Shown in pieces: positions 1 through 8,021 of a stretch of 13,787 bases of DNA. Positions within the stretch are counted from its first letter, which is position 1. Every line of letters begins with the position of its first letter. The DNA is from an uncultured Pseudomonadota bacterium (lineage in GTDB: Bacteria; Pseudomonadota; Gammaproteobacteria; Methylococcales; Methylomonadaceae): NCBI GenBank assembly GCA_903931355.1, contig CAIZCB010000001.1:1-13787 (forward strand). Reading direction: 5' to 3'. The notes beneath the pieces are model-generated. The model was given only the letters and a program-made list of their open reading frames with translations. It was not told the DNA's origin and did not search any database. Both the position numbers and the translations under genes were made by a program.

Positions 1-323
1 ATGACTATCACAGGATAATTGCCGATGCTGAAAAAGCTGTAATTAGTACATTTAAGCCAAAGTATAACAAGCAGCAGTACCAAAACTATCCACTTGGTTC
101 TGATGGTCTTTATAATCAAGGTTACGATGCATATATTTATGCTGTTGCCGAGGGCTACGCGTTCAATACTCTTTTCGGTACGATAAAAGGGGACAGAAGC
201 ACCGAGGAATTGTTATTCTCCAACGAAGCTGACTTTATTTCAGTCATGAATGATGATGTTACCCTAAATATTTCCGGAGTTGACTTTAACATTCCTTTGG
301 ACACGTCTTTGTCGGACAAATAA
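1..323 (+). CDS. C-terminal fragment of a protein of unknown function, possibly GIY-YIG-like
   Basis: An open frame enters from the left edge (first full codon at base 3) and ends at a TAA at 321-323, giving about 106 residues; the start lies outside the window. The fragment begins with a helix-like segment containing AEKAVISTFKPKYNKQ. This resembles the closing E-x-x-L/I...P-x-x-N element of GIY-YIG-type nucleases and related unknown proteins, but the GIY and YIG strands themselves are not in view. The rest (YPLGSDGLYNQGYD onward) is mixed alpha/beta and acidic, ending in SLSDK. No signal peptide or membrane segment is visible in this part. No same-strand partner follows, and the next genes are on the opposite strand. 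Coding is supported by the uninterrupted frame and sensible amino-acid make-up. The functional suggestion is weak. Confidence 0.6.
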   Translation, partial: DYHRIIADAEKAVISTFKPKYNKQQYQNYPLGSDGLYNQGYDAYIYAVAEGYAFNTLFGTIKGDRSTEELLFSNEADFISVMNDDVTLNISGVDFNIPLDTSLSDK

Positions 324-658
324 CAATTTATTCAAGCAAACGCTTCCCCCTGGGCACTACTTAATTCCGACCATAATGGCTGCTTTGGGATTTACTGCCG
401 ACATACACATCGAATTTTGAATGTCTCAAATTGGCCGATAACGACCATTCGCAATCCAACCAACTTTGCATATAACAAGCTATTAGACTCATCAACGATC
501 CAACTAGGTTTTGCATAAAACGGCGCGATTAAAAATCATCCATAGTTCTGATTCCCAACCCTAGAATGCACATAGAAAATCAGCTTTGCTAGGCGTCACA
601 GTGGCTAAAAAGCTATGCCCAGACATCACAACACTTTAAGATCGTTCAGCTAACCCAA
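324..658. other. Non-coding stretch with decayed repeat-like sequence
   Basis: These 335 bases lie between two convergent genes and contain no convincing open frame on either strand. An imperfect inverted repeat is visible, GAATGTC (419-425) facing GACCATTC (443-450) around a GGCC centre, in a context that reads like an old, degraded intergenic repeat. Just after the upstream stop the string TAACAATTTATTCAAGC looks like the left end of an integron attC site, but no matching right half is found. No strong terminator with a T tract was seen for either flanking gene. Confidence 0.4.
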
Positions 659-942
659 CTACAGCAGCTTTACCAAAGTTGCCACAATGCTGACAGCCAC
701 CACCATTAAAGTCCCCAACTTAATCGTCATACGCTGTTCGAGTTGAATAAATTGAGCACTCATTCTTTGCTCCAAATGTTGCATATTTGAAGACAATTCT
801 TTTTTGTATCCAAAATATCGGCTTTGGTCACTAGTTCACCTAAATTAGCTTCTAGTATATCTGCGTCTGCATGAGCCGATGGCACACCGGCTTGTTTTAA
901 CCGATTAGCAAGTTTCAGCGTATCAAAAGTAATAACAGTCAT
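659..942 (-). CDS. Small DUF1640-like coiled-coil membrane protein, read in two frames (frameshift at 799-805)
   Basis: The start codon (940-942) follows a GGAG ribosome site at 8 bases and gives MTVITFDTLKLANRLKQAG, typical of the short bacterial DUF1640/CCDC90 proteins (TFDT, LK-AG, then LVTKAD). In the starting frame the protein would stop after 60 residues at 760. Shifting back one base after codon 48 gives ELSSNMQHLEQRMSAQ, a glutamine-rich heptad segment, then a hydrophobic C-terminal helix ending VATLVKLL, with a stop at 659-661. The 94-residue joined protein has the full family layout: N-terminal motif, short coiled coil and C-terminal membrane anchor. Family function in bacteria is unknown; the eukaryotic relatives are mitochondrial membrane proteins. 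The break may be a base lost from an A run (sequencing error or real mutation) or programmed frameshifting. It lies 85 bases downstream of the PNPOx-like gene on the same strand. Confidence 0.7.
771..805 (-). promoter_or_regulatory. Candidate -1 ribosomal frameshift signal
   Basis: On the minus strand the heptamer A_AAA_AAG (799-805) is in the correct phase: codons 46-48 read ACA AAA AAG. Seven bases later there is a possible stem of seven pairs (785-791 with 771-777, one G-U pair) closing a seven-base loop (778-784). Slipping back by one base enters precisely the frame that restores the DUF1640-like C-terminus. The stem is AU-rich and therefore weak, and no upstream Shine-Dalgarno-like stimulator was seen. 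A single-base deletion in the A run would give the same picture. Confidence 0.35.
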
Positions 943-1027
943 ACGTCGTTCTCCAAAATGATAGGCAAAACAGAAATAGCAATCTATCTCATCAGAGCCC
1001 GTTTTTAAATCGACTTTCTTAGCAAAA

Positions 1028-1660
1028 CTAATTCCGATTAATCGCCGCCAAAACATCTTGTTGGTTACTGGCAAGATGGGCGTCTTTAGCGGGTAATACA
1101 TCAGCGACAATTTCCAGTTTTTTCCAATCAGCAGCCGGCGTTTCACAATCGGCTTTCGGTACAAAGTTTGATTGTTCGACTAACGCCATTTTGTGGATAT
1201 AGCGCGGACAATTTGGGAAGGTTTCTCTTACCGCAACCCGCACAACGAACAAAGCCTCAGGCCAAGCTGCCAATAACTCATCATCAGCGGTAATGCTGGC
1301 AACACCGTTAACCCGAACCCGTGCTTGTCGCTCAAAGTCGATAAACAATAATCCAACCTGACCATTCACCAACACATTACCGGCTGACAAAAATAAACCA
1401 TTGCCGTCATAAATCGGGAAAGCCAGCGTGGTTTCATCGACTACTTTAACCAAACCTTTTGGCCCGCCTTTATAGGAGCAATTGGCTTGGCCTTTATCAT
1501 CAACGGTAGCGAGAAAAAACATGTTCTGCGCTTCAATAAATTCAGCATCGGCGGGATTGATGGCCGCTTGAATAATGCCTTGTTGCAAGCGGTCGGCTAA
1601 GCGACGGCTATCAAATTCATCTTGTAATTGGCGTTGTCCAGCGTTGAAGTAATCGGTCAT
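1028..1660 (-). CDS. Pyridoxamine-5'-phosphate-oxidase-like flavin-binding protein
   Basis: This 210-residue protein carries the FMN-binding split beta-barrel of the PNPOx-like superfamily. The segment around residues 45-95 (NMFFLATVDDKGQANCSYKGG, then LAFPIYDGNGLFLSAGN) is the characteristic first half of the barrel. RVRVNGVASI gives the next strand, and FVVRVAVRETFPNCPRYIHKM is the typical closing element. Members bind FMN or a related flavin and probably act as cytoplasmic oxidoreductases; the substrate is not known. The frame can be extended upstream to 1717, but the start at 1658-1660 is preferred. It is preceded by AGAGAAC, and the extra 19 residues look non-homologous. It is followed on the same strand by the DUF1640-like gene and is divergent from uppP. 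It is not the vitamin B6 biosynthetic PdxH, which has a different length and motifs. Confidence 0.85.
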   Translation of the reverse strand: MTDYFNAGQRQLQDEFDSRRLADRLQQGIIQAAINPADAEFIEAQNMFFLATVDDKGQANCSYKGGPKGLVKVVDETTLAFPIYDGNGLFLSAGNVLVNGQVGLLFIDFERQARVRVNGVASITADDELLAAWPEALFVVRVAVRETFPNCPRYIHKMALVEQSNFVPKADCETPAADWKKLEIVADVLPAKDAHLASNQQDVLAAINRN

Positions 1661-1921
1661 AGCGTTCTCTATTAAATGTGATTTTAAGGAGTGTAATCGA
1701 TAGCCAAGATATAACAAATCCCCAACACCACTCTAACATCAAATACTTGGCATCGACTCGCCACCAGCCCCAAACTTACGCCACCCGCACTATTTCGACT
1801 ATAATCCCGCCCCGTTTGCATGGCTTTTTAGCTGTGTCTGTTAGCTAACCCTTTCTGTTTAAATACCACCTGATAAAACGCGGACTTAGCTTGTGCCGCT
1901 GGCATTTTTGGAGCTTGAAAA
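1661..1921. other. Divergent intergenic region between the PNPOx-like gene and uppP
   Basis: These 261 bases must carry promoters for both divergent genes. The plus strand has a perfect TATAAT at 1800-1805. The minus strand has several AT-rich -10-like strings (for example TTATAT near 1710) without a convincing -35. No open frame or obvious regulator operator was recognised. Confidence 0.5.
1775..1805 (+). promoter_or_regulatory. Candidate sigma-70 promoter for uppP
   Basis: A perfect -10 hexamer TATAAT lies at 1800-1805. The best -35 is the poor CTTACG at 1775-1780, spaced 19 bases. It would leave a leader of about 110 bases before the TTG start of uppP. The call rests mostly on the -10 match. 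Confidence 0.35.
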
Positions 1922-1924
1922 TTG
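1910..1924 (+). promoter_or_regulatory. Ribosome binding site that sets the TTG start of uppP
   Basis: GGAG at 1910-1913 is followed by 8 bases and then TTG at 1922-1924. No in-frame ATG or GTG gives a complete UppP N-terminus, and the TTG places the first conserved glutamate at residue 16, close to its position in E. coli UppP. Confidence 0.7.
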
Positions 1925-2749
1925 GATATTGAATTATTGATTAAGGCCTTGATTTTAGGCGTGGTAGAAGGCTTGACCGAGTTTTTGCCGATTTCCAGTA
2001 CCGGTCATTTGATTTTGGCGGGGGATTTGCTGGATTTTAATGATGATAAAGCCAAGTTATTTAGTGTAGTGATTCAGGTTGGGGCGATTTTGGCAATTTG
2101 CTGGGAATATCGTCAGAAAATTTTTAGTGTCATCACTGGCCTGCCTCGCGAGCGGCAAGCGCAGAAGTTTGTTTTAAATTTGGCGGTGGCGTTTTTACCA
2201 TTAGCCAGCTTGGGATTTTTGTTTGGCAAACAAATTAAGGCGGTTTTATTTAAGCCGTTACCGGTGGCTTTGGCGTTTATTGTTGGGGCGTTTGTGATTA
2301 TCTGGGCGGAGAAACGTGAGCATAAGATTCGCGTTAGTCATGTCGATGATTTAACCGTGTTAGATGCTTTAAAACTGGGTTTTGCTCAAGCATTTGCCTT
2401 GATTCCTGGCACCTCGCGCTCTGGCGCAACGATTATTGGCGGTTTGTTGTTTGGTTTATCGCGTAAAGCAGCAACCGAGTTTTCATTTTTTCTGGCGATT
2501 CCGACTTTAGTGGTAGCGAGTGCTTATGATTTGTATAAACATCGGGATTTGTTGAATCTGGCTGATGATAGCTTGCTGTTTGCCAGCGGTTTAATCGCGG
2601 CGTTTATCAGTGCTTTATTGGCAGTTAAAGGTTTATTGCGTTATATCAGTCATCATAATTTTATTGTGTTTGCTTGGTATCGGATTGTGTTTGGTTTGGT
2701 GGTAATTGCCAGTGCTTATAGCGGCGTTGTGCAATGGACTGTTAATTAA
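1922..2749 (+). CDS. uppP: Undecaprenyl-diphosphate phosphatase
   Basis: UppP (BacA) is an inner-membrane enzyme that removes a phosphate from undecaprenyl diphosphate, recycling the C55 lipid carrier used for peptidoglycan and other envelope polymers; excess enzyme gives bacitracin resistance. Both signature regions are present. Residues 13-29 read [17 protein letters not shown] with catalytic-region Glu16 and Glu20, Ser26 and His29. Residues 162-168 read PGTSRSG with Arg166. The length of 275 residues is normal (E. coli 273), and about eight hydrophobic helices are visible. The start is TTG, set by a GGAG eight bases upstream. It is first in a plus-strand run with the exchanger (53 bases downstream) and hpnN, so the three may be co-transcribed. 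Confidence 0.96.
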   Translation: MDIELLIKALILGVVEGLTEFLPISSTGHLILAGDLLDFNDDKAKLFSVVIQVGAILAICWEYRQKIFSVITGLPRERQAQKFVLNLAVAFLPLASLGFLFGKQIKAVLFKPLPVALAFIVGAFVIIWAEKREHKIRVSHVDDLTVLDALKLGFAQAFALIPGTSRSGATIIGGLLFGLSRKAATEFSFFLAIPTLVVASAYDLYKHRDLLNLADDSLLFASGLIAAFISALLAVKGLLRYISHHNFIVFAWYRIVFGLVVIASAYSGVVQWTVN

Positions 2750-2802
2750 TTTCTAGGGCGCTTGCACTAGCTTTGTTTTTTGTTTTTGTTGAAGGGTAAT
2801 TT

Positions 2803-3777
2803 ATGGCTTTGCCACTGTTGATGATTGTAATTGGCTTGATTATTTTGGTTTGGAGCGCCGATATATTTGTGGAAGGCGCTGCCGCTGTGGCTCGCTCGCT
2901 GGGTATGTCGCCGCTGTTAATTGGTATGGTCGTGGTTGGTTTTGGCACATCGGCACCGGAATTATCGGTATCGGCTTTGTCGGCTTTACAGGGTAATCCT
3001 GGTATTGCCTTGGGTAATGCTTATGGTTCTAACATTACCAATATTGCTTTGATTTTAGGCTGCATGGCTTTGATTAGCCCGATCGTGGTGCATTCGCAAG
3101 TGATTCGTAAAGAGTTGCCGATTTTGTTTTTGGTGACGGTGTTTGCGCTAGTGCAAATTTATGATGGTCAGTTGTCGCAATTTGATGGCCTGCTGGAATT
3201 GGGGTTATTGGCGGTGGTGATGGGTTGGATGGTGCGTCAGAGCAGCAATCAACCACATGATGTCCTTGAAGATGAAATGGAAGATGAGCTGGACGAACAC
3301 GCGATGTCAACCAGTCAAGCCTTTATCTGGCTGATCGGCGGCTTGGTGTTGTTGGTGGTCAGTTCAAGAATGTTAGTCTGGGGCGCAGTGTCGATTGCTC
3401 ACGATTTAGGCGTGAGTGATTTGGTGATTGGTTTGACGATTGTTGCTATCGGTACCTCTTTACCGGAATTGGCTTCTTCGATTGTCGCGGCTCGTAAAGG
3501 TGAGGATGATTTAGCGATAGGTAATATCATCGGCTCTAACTTGTTTAATACCTTAGGCGTTGTCGGCTTGGCTGGTGCGATTCAACCAATGTCGATTCCT
3601 AGCGAAATTCTGCACCGCGACTGGCCGTTAATGGCTTTGTTAACCGTAGCTTTGTTTGCTTTAGGCTATAACCGCAATGGTGGTAATGGCAGTATTAACC
3701 GTCTGGAAGGTGGCGCATTACTCGCTGTTTATATCGGTTACACGCTGTATTTGATTAATACTGTGGTGAGCGCGTAA
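2803..3777 (+). CDS. Sodium/calcium exchanger family antiporter (CaxA/YrbG type)
   Basis: This 324-residue inner-membrane protein has the internal duplication of the CaCA superfamily. The first alpha repeat contains GFGTSAPE (46-53) and GNAYGSN (71-77); the second contains IGTSLPE (216-222) and GNIIGSN (240-246). The acidic residues Glu53 and Glu222 are the expected cation ligands. Between the halves lies an acidic cytoplasmic linker rich in Asp and Glu (about 150-165), a plausible calcium-sensing or spacer segment. About ten membrane helices can be traced, as in the archaeal NCX_Mj structure. Homologues exchange Ca2+ for Na+ or H+, usually exporting calcium. The ion preference here cannot be read from sequence. 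A GAAGG ribosome site precedes the ATG. The stop codon is two bases from the hpnN start, which implies translational coupling. Confidence 0.93.
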   Translation: MALPLLMIVIGLIILVWSADIFVEGAAAVARSLGMSPLLIGMVVVGFGTSAPELSVSALSALQGNPGIALGNAYGSNITNIALILGCMALISPIVVHSQVIRKELPILFLVTVFALVQIYDGQLSQFDGLLELGLLAVVMGWMVRQSSNQPHDVLEDEMEDELDEHAMSTSQAFIWLIGGLVLLVVSSRMLVWGAVSIAHDLGVSDLVIGLTIVAIGTSLPELASSIVAARKGEDDLAIGNIIGSNLFNTLGVVGLAGAIQPMSIPSEILHRDWPLMALLTVALFALGYNRNGGNGSINRLEGGALLAVYIGYTLYLINTVVSA

Positions 3778-3779
3778 TC

Positions 3780-6440
3780 ATGTCGATGGAAAATAATTTA
3801 CGTCAGTTTGCTCAACGCTGGAGTGGTTGGCTGCTGTATTCGCCGTCGTTATTGTTAACGGCAGCGGTGTTATTGGCTTATTTGGCGATTCAATACACCG
3901 GTACTCATTTGATGGTGAATACCGATACCGCCGAATTGATTGCGCCGGATGCACCGTTTCAACAAAATCGCCGCAATTTTGAGCAAGCGTTTGGGCAGGA
4001 ATTACATACCCTATTATTGGTTGTTGAGTCGTCTAGTCCAGAATTAACTAAAACAACTGCTCAACGATTGAGTCGTGAATTGACTGCCGATCGCGAGCAT
4101 TTCACCAAAGTCTATCGCCCTGATGAAAATGCTTTTTTTCATCGCAATGGTTTGTTGTATTTGGATAGCGATAAGTTACAAGACTTTTCAATTACCTTGG
4201 CACAAGCGCAACCATTTATTGGCCGGATTTCCCGCGATCCTAGCTTGAATGGCTTTTTCTCGATTTTTGAAGATGCCTTAAATGCGGAAACCAAATCTGA
4301 AGAAGTGCCCATCGACATTATGTCGCTAATTGATAAAGTAACTTTTTCACTGCATAAAACCTTAAACGGCGAAACCGATTTGCTGTCTTGGCAAAAGCTG
4401 ATTGCTGAAAACAAAATCAGTGAGCAGCAATCGGATAAGGCGTTTATTTTTGTGGCACCTAAATTCGATTACAACCAGATTTTACCGGTTGAGCCAGCGA
4501 TTAATTCGATTCGTCATGCGGTGAATAAAATCCAAGACCCGAATTTACCTGCGGTTAAAGTCTGGATTACTGGCGAAGTCGGTTTAGAACACGATGAAAT
4601 GGCGGGCATGAGCGAAGGCACCTTTACCGCCAGCATTTTTTCGATTGTCTTGGTATTGGTGATTTTATTATTGGCTTACCGCTCTTGGTTGCTGATGATT
4701 GCAACCTTGATGACCCTGGCTTTGGGCATGGTGTTTTGCGGCTTGTTTGCTTCGGTCGCGGTTAAGCAATTGAATCTAATTTCTGTGGCTTTTGCGGTAT
4801 CGAATATTGGTTTAGGGGTTGAGTATGCGATCCACTTTTGTCTGCGTTATCGCGACAATTTGGATTTACAGGGCAACGATAAAACCCGTGCGATTCGTTC
4901 AGCGCTGTTAGAAACAGCACCCTCGTTAGTGTTATGCGCGGTAACCACTTCAATTGGTTTGTTTGCTTTCATTCCAACTGATTACCAAGGTATTTCAGAA
5001 CTGGGTTTGTTAGCTGGTACCAGCTTATTTATCTGTTTATTTGTTACTTTGACGGTGTTGCCTGCGTTGCTAAAAGTATTGCCTGCGCCACCTAGACACA
5101 AATTACATCAAGGCGAACAACCTGGCGCATCAAAATTCTCTTTGCTATTGGCATCATTTACTTTGCATTACGCTAAGCCAATTACTGCTATCACAGCGGC
5201 GGGGGCGATTGCGGCGATCTATTTTGCCACGCAGGTGCAAACCGACTTTAATCCGCTCAATCTTCGTGACCCTAAGACCGAATCAGTGGTTGCCTTTAAA
5301 GAGTTGATGAAAAATAAAGATACTTCACCGATGACCTTAACCGTGTTGGCTAAGACTGAAGATGAAGCTAGAACTATGCAAAAGCAATTGCAGAGCTTGA
5401 GCACGGTTGATAAAACCGTGAGTTTGTTTGATTTTGTCCCCGATCAACAAGAAGACAAATTGGCGATTATTGACGAAATGGCGATGACACTGGGACAACA
5501 AGGTCAATCATTTCCACAATTAAAAGCTGGTGATGATCCGGTGCCGAGTATCAAGCGGATGATTGCGGCGATTGATGCTAATTTGCCGAAAAAAACCAAT
5601 CCTGCTGAGATCAAATCGTTGCAAAACTTTAAACAAGAATTGCTGGATGTGATGGTGGAACTGGATGCGCGTTTGCAACCGGATCGCGGCATGTTTATTG
5701 AGAAAATTCAAACCTCATTGCTAGGCACTTTGCCAACAGTGATGAACGAGTTGTTGAATGGCTTTAATGCCCAAGAAATTACCCCAGCATCGATTCCGGC
5801 GGAAATTAAGGAACGCTGGTTAAGTAAAGAAGGTTTGTATCGGATTCAAATTTTCCCTAAACAGGATTTGAATGATTTAAACAATTTGCAGACTTTTATT
5901 ACTGATGTTCAGGCGATTGCACCGAATGCGACTGATTTACCAGTAATGTATTGGGAGTCGATGAAGGCGGTGATTGGTGCCTTTCAAGAGGCAATTATTA
6001 TTGCTTTGGTTTCGATTGCACTGTTGTTGTTAGTGATTCGTCGTAGCATCGTTGATACTTTGTTGGTGATGACGCCACTGGTGTTGGCGGGTTTATTCAC
6101 CATGGCCACCACCGTATTTACCGGCACACCGATTAATTTTGCCAATATCATCGCCTTGCCTTTATTGATGGGCTTGGGGGTTGATAATGGGATTCACATG
6201 GTGGAAAAACTGCATCATTCTTTATCCGAAGAACAAAACATTTATCAATCCAGTACGGCCAGAGGGATGTTTTACGGCGCGTTGACGACGATTTCTAGCT
6301 TTATCGGTTTAGCGTTTTCACCGCATCAAGGGATTGCCAGCATGGGCTTGGTGATTACTATCGGCATTTTCTGGATTATGACTTGTACTTTTGTAGTGTT
6401 ACCGGCTTTAAGTAAGTTGGTATTAAAAAGCAAAGTCTAA
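3780..6440 (+). CDS. hpnN: HpnN-type hopanoid-associated RND/MMPL transporter
   Basis: At 886 residues with twelve predicted membrane helices this is a full-length MMPL/RND-type protein of the HpnN class, which in other bacteria moves hopanoids from the inner to the outer membrane. Helix 1 is at about 18-41, followed by a periplasmic domain (about 42-278). That domain starts with the family pattern NTDTAELIAPD and later has FFHRNGLLYLDSD and IGRISRDPSLNGFFS, both typical of HpnN. Helices 2-6 lie at about 280-437, with GLGVEYAIHF around Glu348. Helix 7 is at about 463-485, a second periplasmic domain at 486-728, and helices 8-12 at 730-883 with GLGVDNGIHM around Asp802. The paired acidic residues are the usual RND proton-relay positions. 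The start could be 3780 or 3786. Its place two bases after the exchanger and near uppP groups it with other membrane and isoprenoid-lipid functions. No squalene-hopene cyclase gene is in view. Confidence 0.88.
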   Translation: MSMENNLRQFAQRWSGWLLYSPSLLLTAAVLLAYLAIQYTGTHLMVNTDTAELIAPDAPFQQNRRNFEQAFGQELHTLLLVVESSSPELTKTTAQRLSRELTADREHFTKVYRPDENAFFHRNGLLYLDSDKLQDFSITLAQAQPFIGRISRDPSLNGFFSIFEDALNAETKSEEVPIDIMSLIDKVTFSLHKTLNGETDLLSWQKLIAENKISEQQSDKAFIFVAPKFDYNQILPVEPAINSIRHAVNKIQDPNLPAVKVWITGEVGLEHDEMAGMSEGTFTASIFSIVLVLVILLLAYRSWLLMIATLMTLALGMVFCGLFASVAVKQLNLISVAFAVSNIGLGVEYAIHFCLRYRDNLDLQGNDKTRAIRSALLETAPSLVLCAVTTSIGLFAFIPTDYQGISELGLLAGTSLFICLFVTLTVLPALLKVLPAPPRHKLHQGEQPGASKFSLLLASFTLHYAKPITAITAAGAIAAIYFATQVQTDFNPLNLRDPKTESVVAFKELMKNKDTSPMTLTVLAKTEDEARTMQKQLQSLSTVDKTVSLFDFVPDQQEDKLAIIDEMAMTLGQQGQSFPQLKAGDDPVPSIKRMIAAIDANLPKKTNPAEIKSLQNFKQELLDVMVELDARLQPDRGMFIEKIQTSLLGTLPTVMNELLNGFNAQEITPASIPAEIKERWLSKEGLYRIQIFPKQDLNDLNNLQTFITDVQAIAPNATDLPVMYWESMKAVIGAFQEAIIIALVSIALLLLVIRRSIVDTLLVMTPLVLAGLFTMATTVFTGTPINFANIIALPLLMGLGVDNGIHMVEKLHHSLSEEQNIYQSSTARGMFYGALTTISSFIGLAFSPHQGIASMGLVITIGIFWIMTCTFVVLPALSKLVLKSKV

Positions 6441-6452
6441 AAATCTTGAGTC

Positions 6453-6483
6453 AAAAAAAAGCCCGCTTAATGCGGGCTTTTTT
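6453..6483. terminator. Bidirectional rho-independent terminator between hpnN and gltA
   Basis: A GC stem GCCCGC (6461-6466) / GCGGGC (6472-6477) with a five-base loop TTAAT is flanked by eight A on the left and six T on the right. It can therefore end transcripts in both directions, serving convergent hpnN and gltA. Confidence 0.93.
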
Positions 6484-6487
6484 ACGC

Positions 6488-7786
6488 TTATCGATTAGAA
6501 ATCGGTTGTACGTCACGTTTGGGGACACCTTGGTAAAGCTGTCTTGGACGACCAATTTTTAATTCTGGATCAGAAATCATTTCATCCCACTGCGCAATCC
6601 AACCCACTGAACGCGCCATCGCAAAAATCGCGGTGAACATTTCGGTTGGAATTCCTAATGCTCTTAAAACAATGCCTGAGTAGAAATCGACATTTGGGTA
6701 AAGTTTTTTCTCTACAAAGTAAGGATCTTCAAGCGCAATCCGCTCAAGCTCCATTGCCAGTTTGAACAATCTGTCATCGTTGAGCTTCAATTCGTCCAAT
6801 ACTTCGTGGCAGGTTTCACGCATTAATTTCGCGCGAGGATCGTAATTTTTGTAAACCCGATGCCCAAAGCCCATCAGTCGGAAAGGATCGTTTTTGTCTT
6901 TGGCTTTGGCAACAAATTCGTTAATCCGCGACACATCGCCGATTTGTTCCAACATGTTTAATACCGCTTCATTGGCACCACCGTGCGCCGCGCCCCACAA
7001 ACAGGCGATCCCCGCCGCAACGCAAGCATAAGGATTGGCACCACTTGATCCCGCTAGACGGACAGTTGAGGTCGAGGCGTTTTGTTCGTGATCGGCGTGG
7101 AGAATTAAAATTCTATCTAAAGCACGCACTAAAACTGGATTAGGTAAGTAATCATCACAAGGATCCCCCATCATCATCCGCATAAAGTTTTCGGCATAAC
7201 CGAGCTTACGTTTCGGATAGATAAATGGCATTCCGGTGCTGTATTTGTAGCACATGGCAACCATAGTTGGCATTTTGGCTATTAAGCGAATCGCTGACAT
7301 ATAGCGATCTTCTTTGCTGTTGATGTCCATGACGTCGTGATAAAACGCCGATAATGCACCAACAACACCCACTAATACCGCCATTGGATGCGCGTCACGA
7401 CGAAAGCCGCTGTAGAATTTGCTTAGCTGTTCATGCACCATCACATGCTGGCTGACGGTGGTGACGAAACCTTTCATTTCTGAGCCATTCGGTAAATCAC
7501 CGTTCAACAGCAAATAGCACACTTCTAAAAAGTCACATTTTTCCGCTAATTGCTCGATTGGATAACCGCGGTACAGCAAAACCCCTTCATCACCATCGAT
7601 ATAGGTGATTTTTGAGGTACAACTAGCAGTTGAGGTAAAGCCTGGGTCATAAGTAAATAAACCGCTTTGACCATAAAGACGACGAATATCGATCACATCC
7701 GGTCCCATTGAACCGGATAAAATAGGCAGCTCAAACTGCTTGTCTTGATCGTTAAGCGTCAGATTAATTGACTTGCTGTCAGCCAT
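6488..7786 (-). CDS. gltA: Citrate synthase, hexameric gammaproteobacterial type
   Basis: GltA condenses acetyl-CoA and oxaloacetate to citrate, the entry step of the TCA cycle, in the cytoplasm. The 432-residue protein aligns along the length of E. coli GltA (427). The catalytic triad is in place: His268 in [11 protein letters not shown], His309 in [14 protein letters not shown] and Asp367 in [22 protein letters not shown] precedes them. The N-terminal extension before residue 50 is that of the type II, NADH-sensitive hexameric enzymes rather than the shorter dimeric or methylcitrate synthases. The start is supported by AGGAG seven bases upstream of the ATG (7784-7786). It is transcribed alone, convergent with hpnN and divergent from the SDR gene. 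In methanotrophs the TCA cycle is mainly biosynthetic, so a single gltA in this setting is unremarkable. Confidence 0.97.
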   Translation of the reverse strand: MADSKSINLTLNDQDKQFELPILSGSMGPDVIDIRRLYGQSGLFTYDPGFTSTASCTSKITYIDGDEGVLLYRGYPIEQLAEKCDFLEVCYLLLNGDLPNGSEMKGFVTTVSQHVMVHEQLSKFYSGFRRDAHPMAVLVGVVGALSAFYHDVMDINSKEDRYMSAIRLIAKMPTMVAMCYKYSTGMPFIYPKRKLGYAENFMRMMMGDPCDDYLPNPVLVRALDRILILHADHEQNASTSTVRLAGSSGANPYACVAAGIACLWGAAHGGANEAVLNMLEQIGDVSRINEFVAKAKDKNDPFRLMGFGHRVYKNYDPRAKLMRETCHEVLDELKLNDDRLFKLAMELERIALEDPYFVEKKLYPNVDFYSGIVLRALGIPTEMFTAIFAMARSVGWIAQWDEMISDPELKIGRPRQLYQGVPKRDVQPISNR

Positions 7787-8021
7787 TGAATAGCTCCTAA
7801 GGCAGGTTGCATGGATGAATATGTTGCTATTTTATTGCAAAATGGCGCCAATCGGTTGCTTGACGTACAAAAGCTCGATTTTTTAAGGCTTGAAAGGTGC
7901 GACGCGAGATACGAGAAATCAGATTTACAGCAACAACGGCTTCGATAATAGAGAGTTAGCTAAGTCCAAACAAGCCCATTAATCGAAAGATACCATTCAC
8001 TCTAAGCGAACAATCCCTTTT
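7787..8021. other. Divergent intergenic region between gltA and the SDR gene
   Basis: These 235 bases hold the gltA ribosome site and an eight-base palindrome TGGCGCCA (7843-7850) close to the gltA leader. There are -10-like strings on both strands (TAAAAT on minus at 7829-7834; GATAAT on plus near 7944), none with a good -35. No small open frame or RNA was recognised. The SDR start lacks a clear Shine-Dalgarno sequence. Confidence 0.45.

Noticed and set aside
943..1164. N-terminal extension of the short minus-strand frame starting at 1164
   Set aside because: It overlaps the end of the PNPOx-like gene in another frame and has no family resemblance. The DUF1640-like start at 942 has its own ribosome site.
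1661..1717. Longer start for the PNPOx-like protein
   Set aside because: The 19 extra residues do not resemble the family N-terminus, and the Met at 1660 has a suitable ribosome site.
2742..3310. Minus-strand open frames antisense to uppP and the exchanger
   Set aside because: Low-complexity shadows (Thr/Pro/Ser rich) of strongly conserved plus-strand genes.
4139..5711. Several minus-strand open frames inside hpnN
   Set aside because: Mirror frames of a well-supported full-length transporter, with no ribosome sites or recognisable domains.
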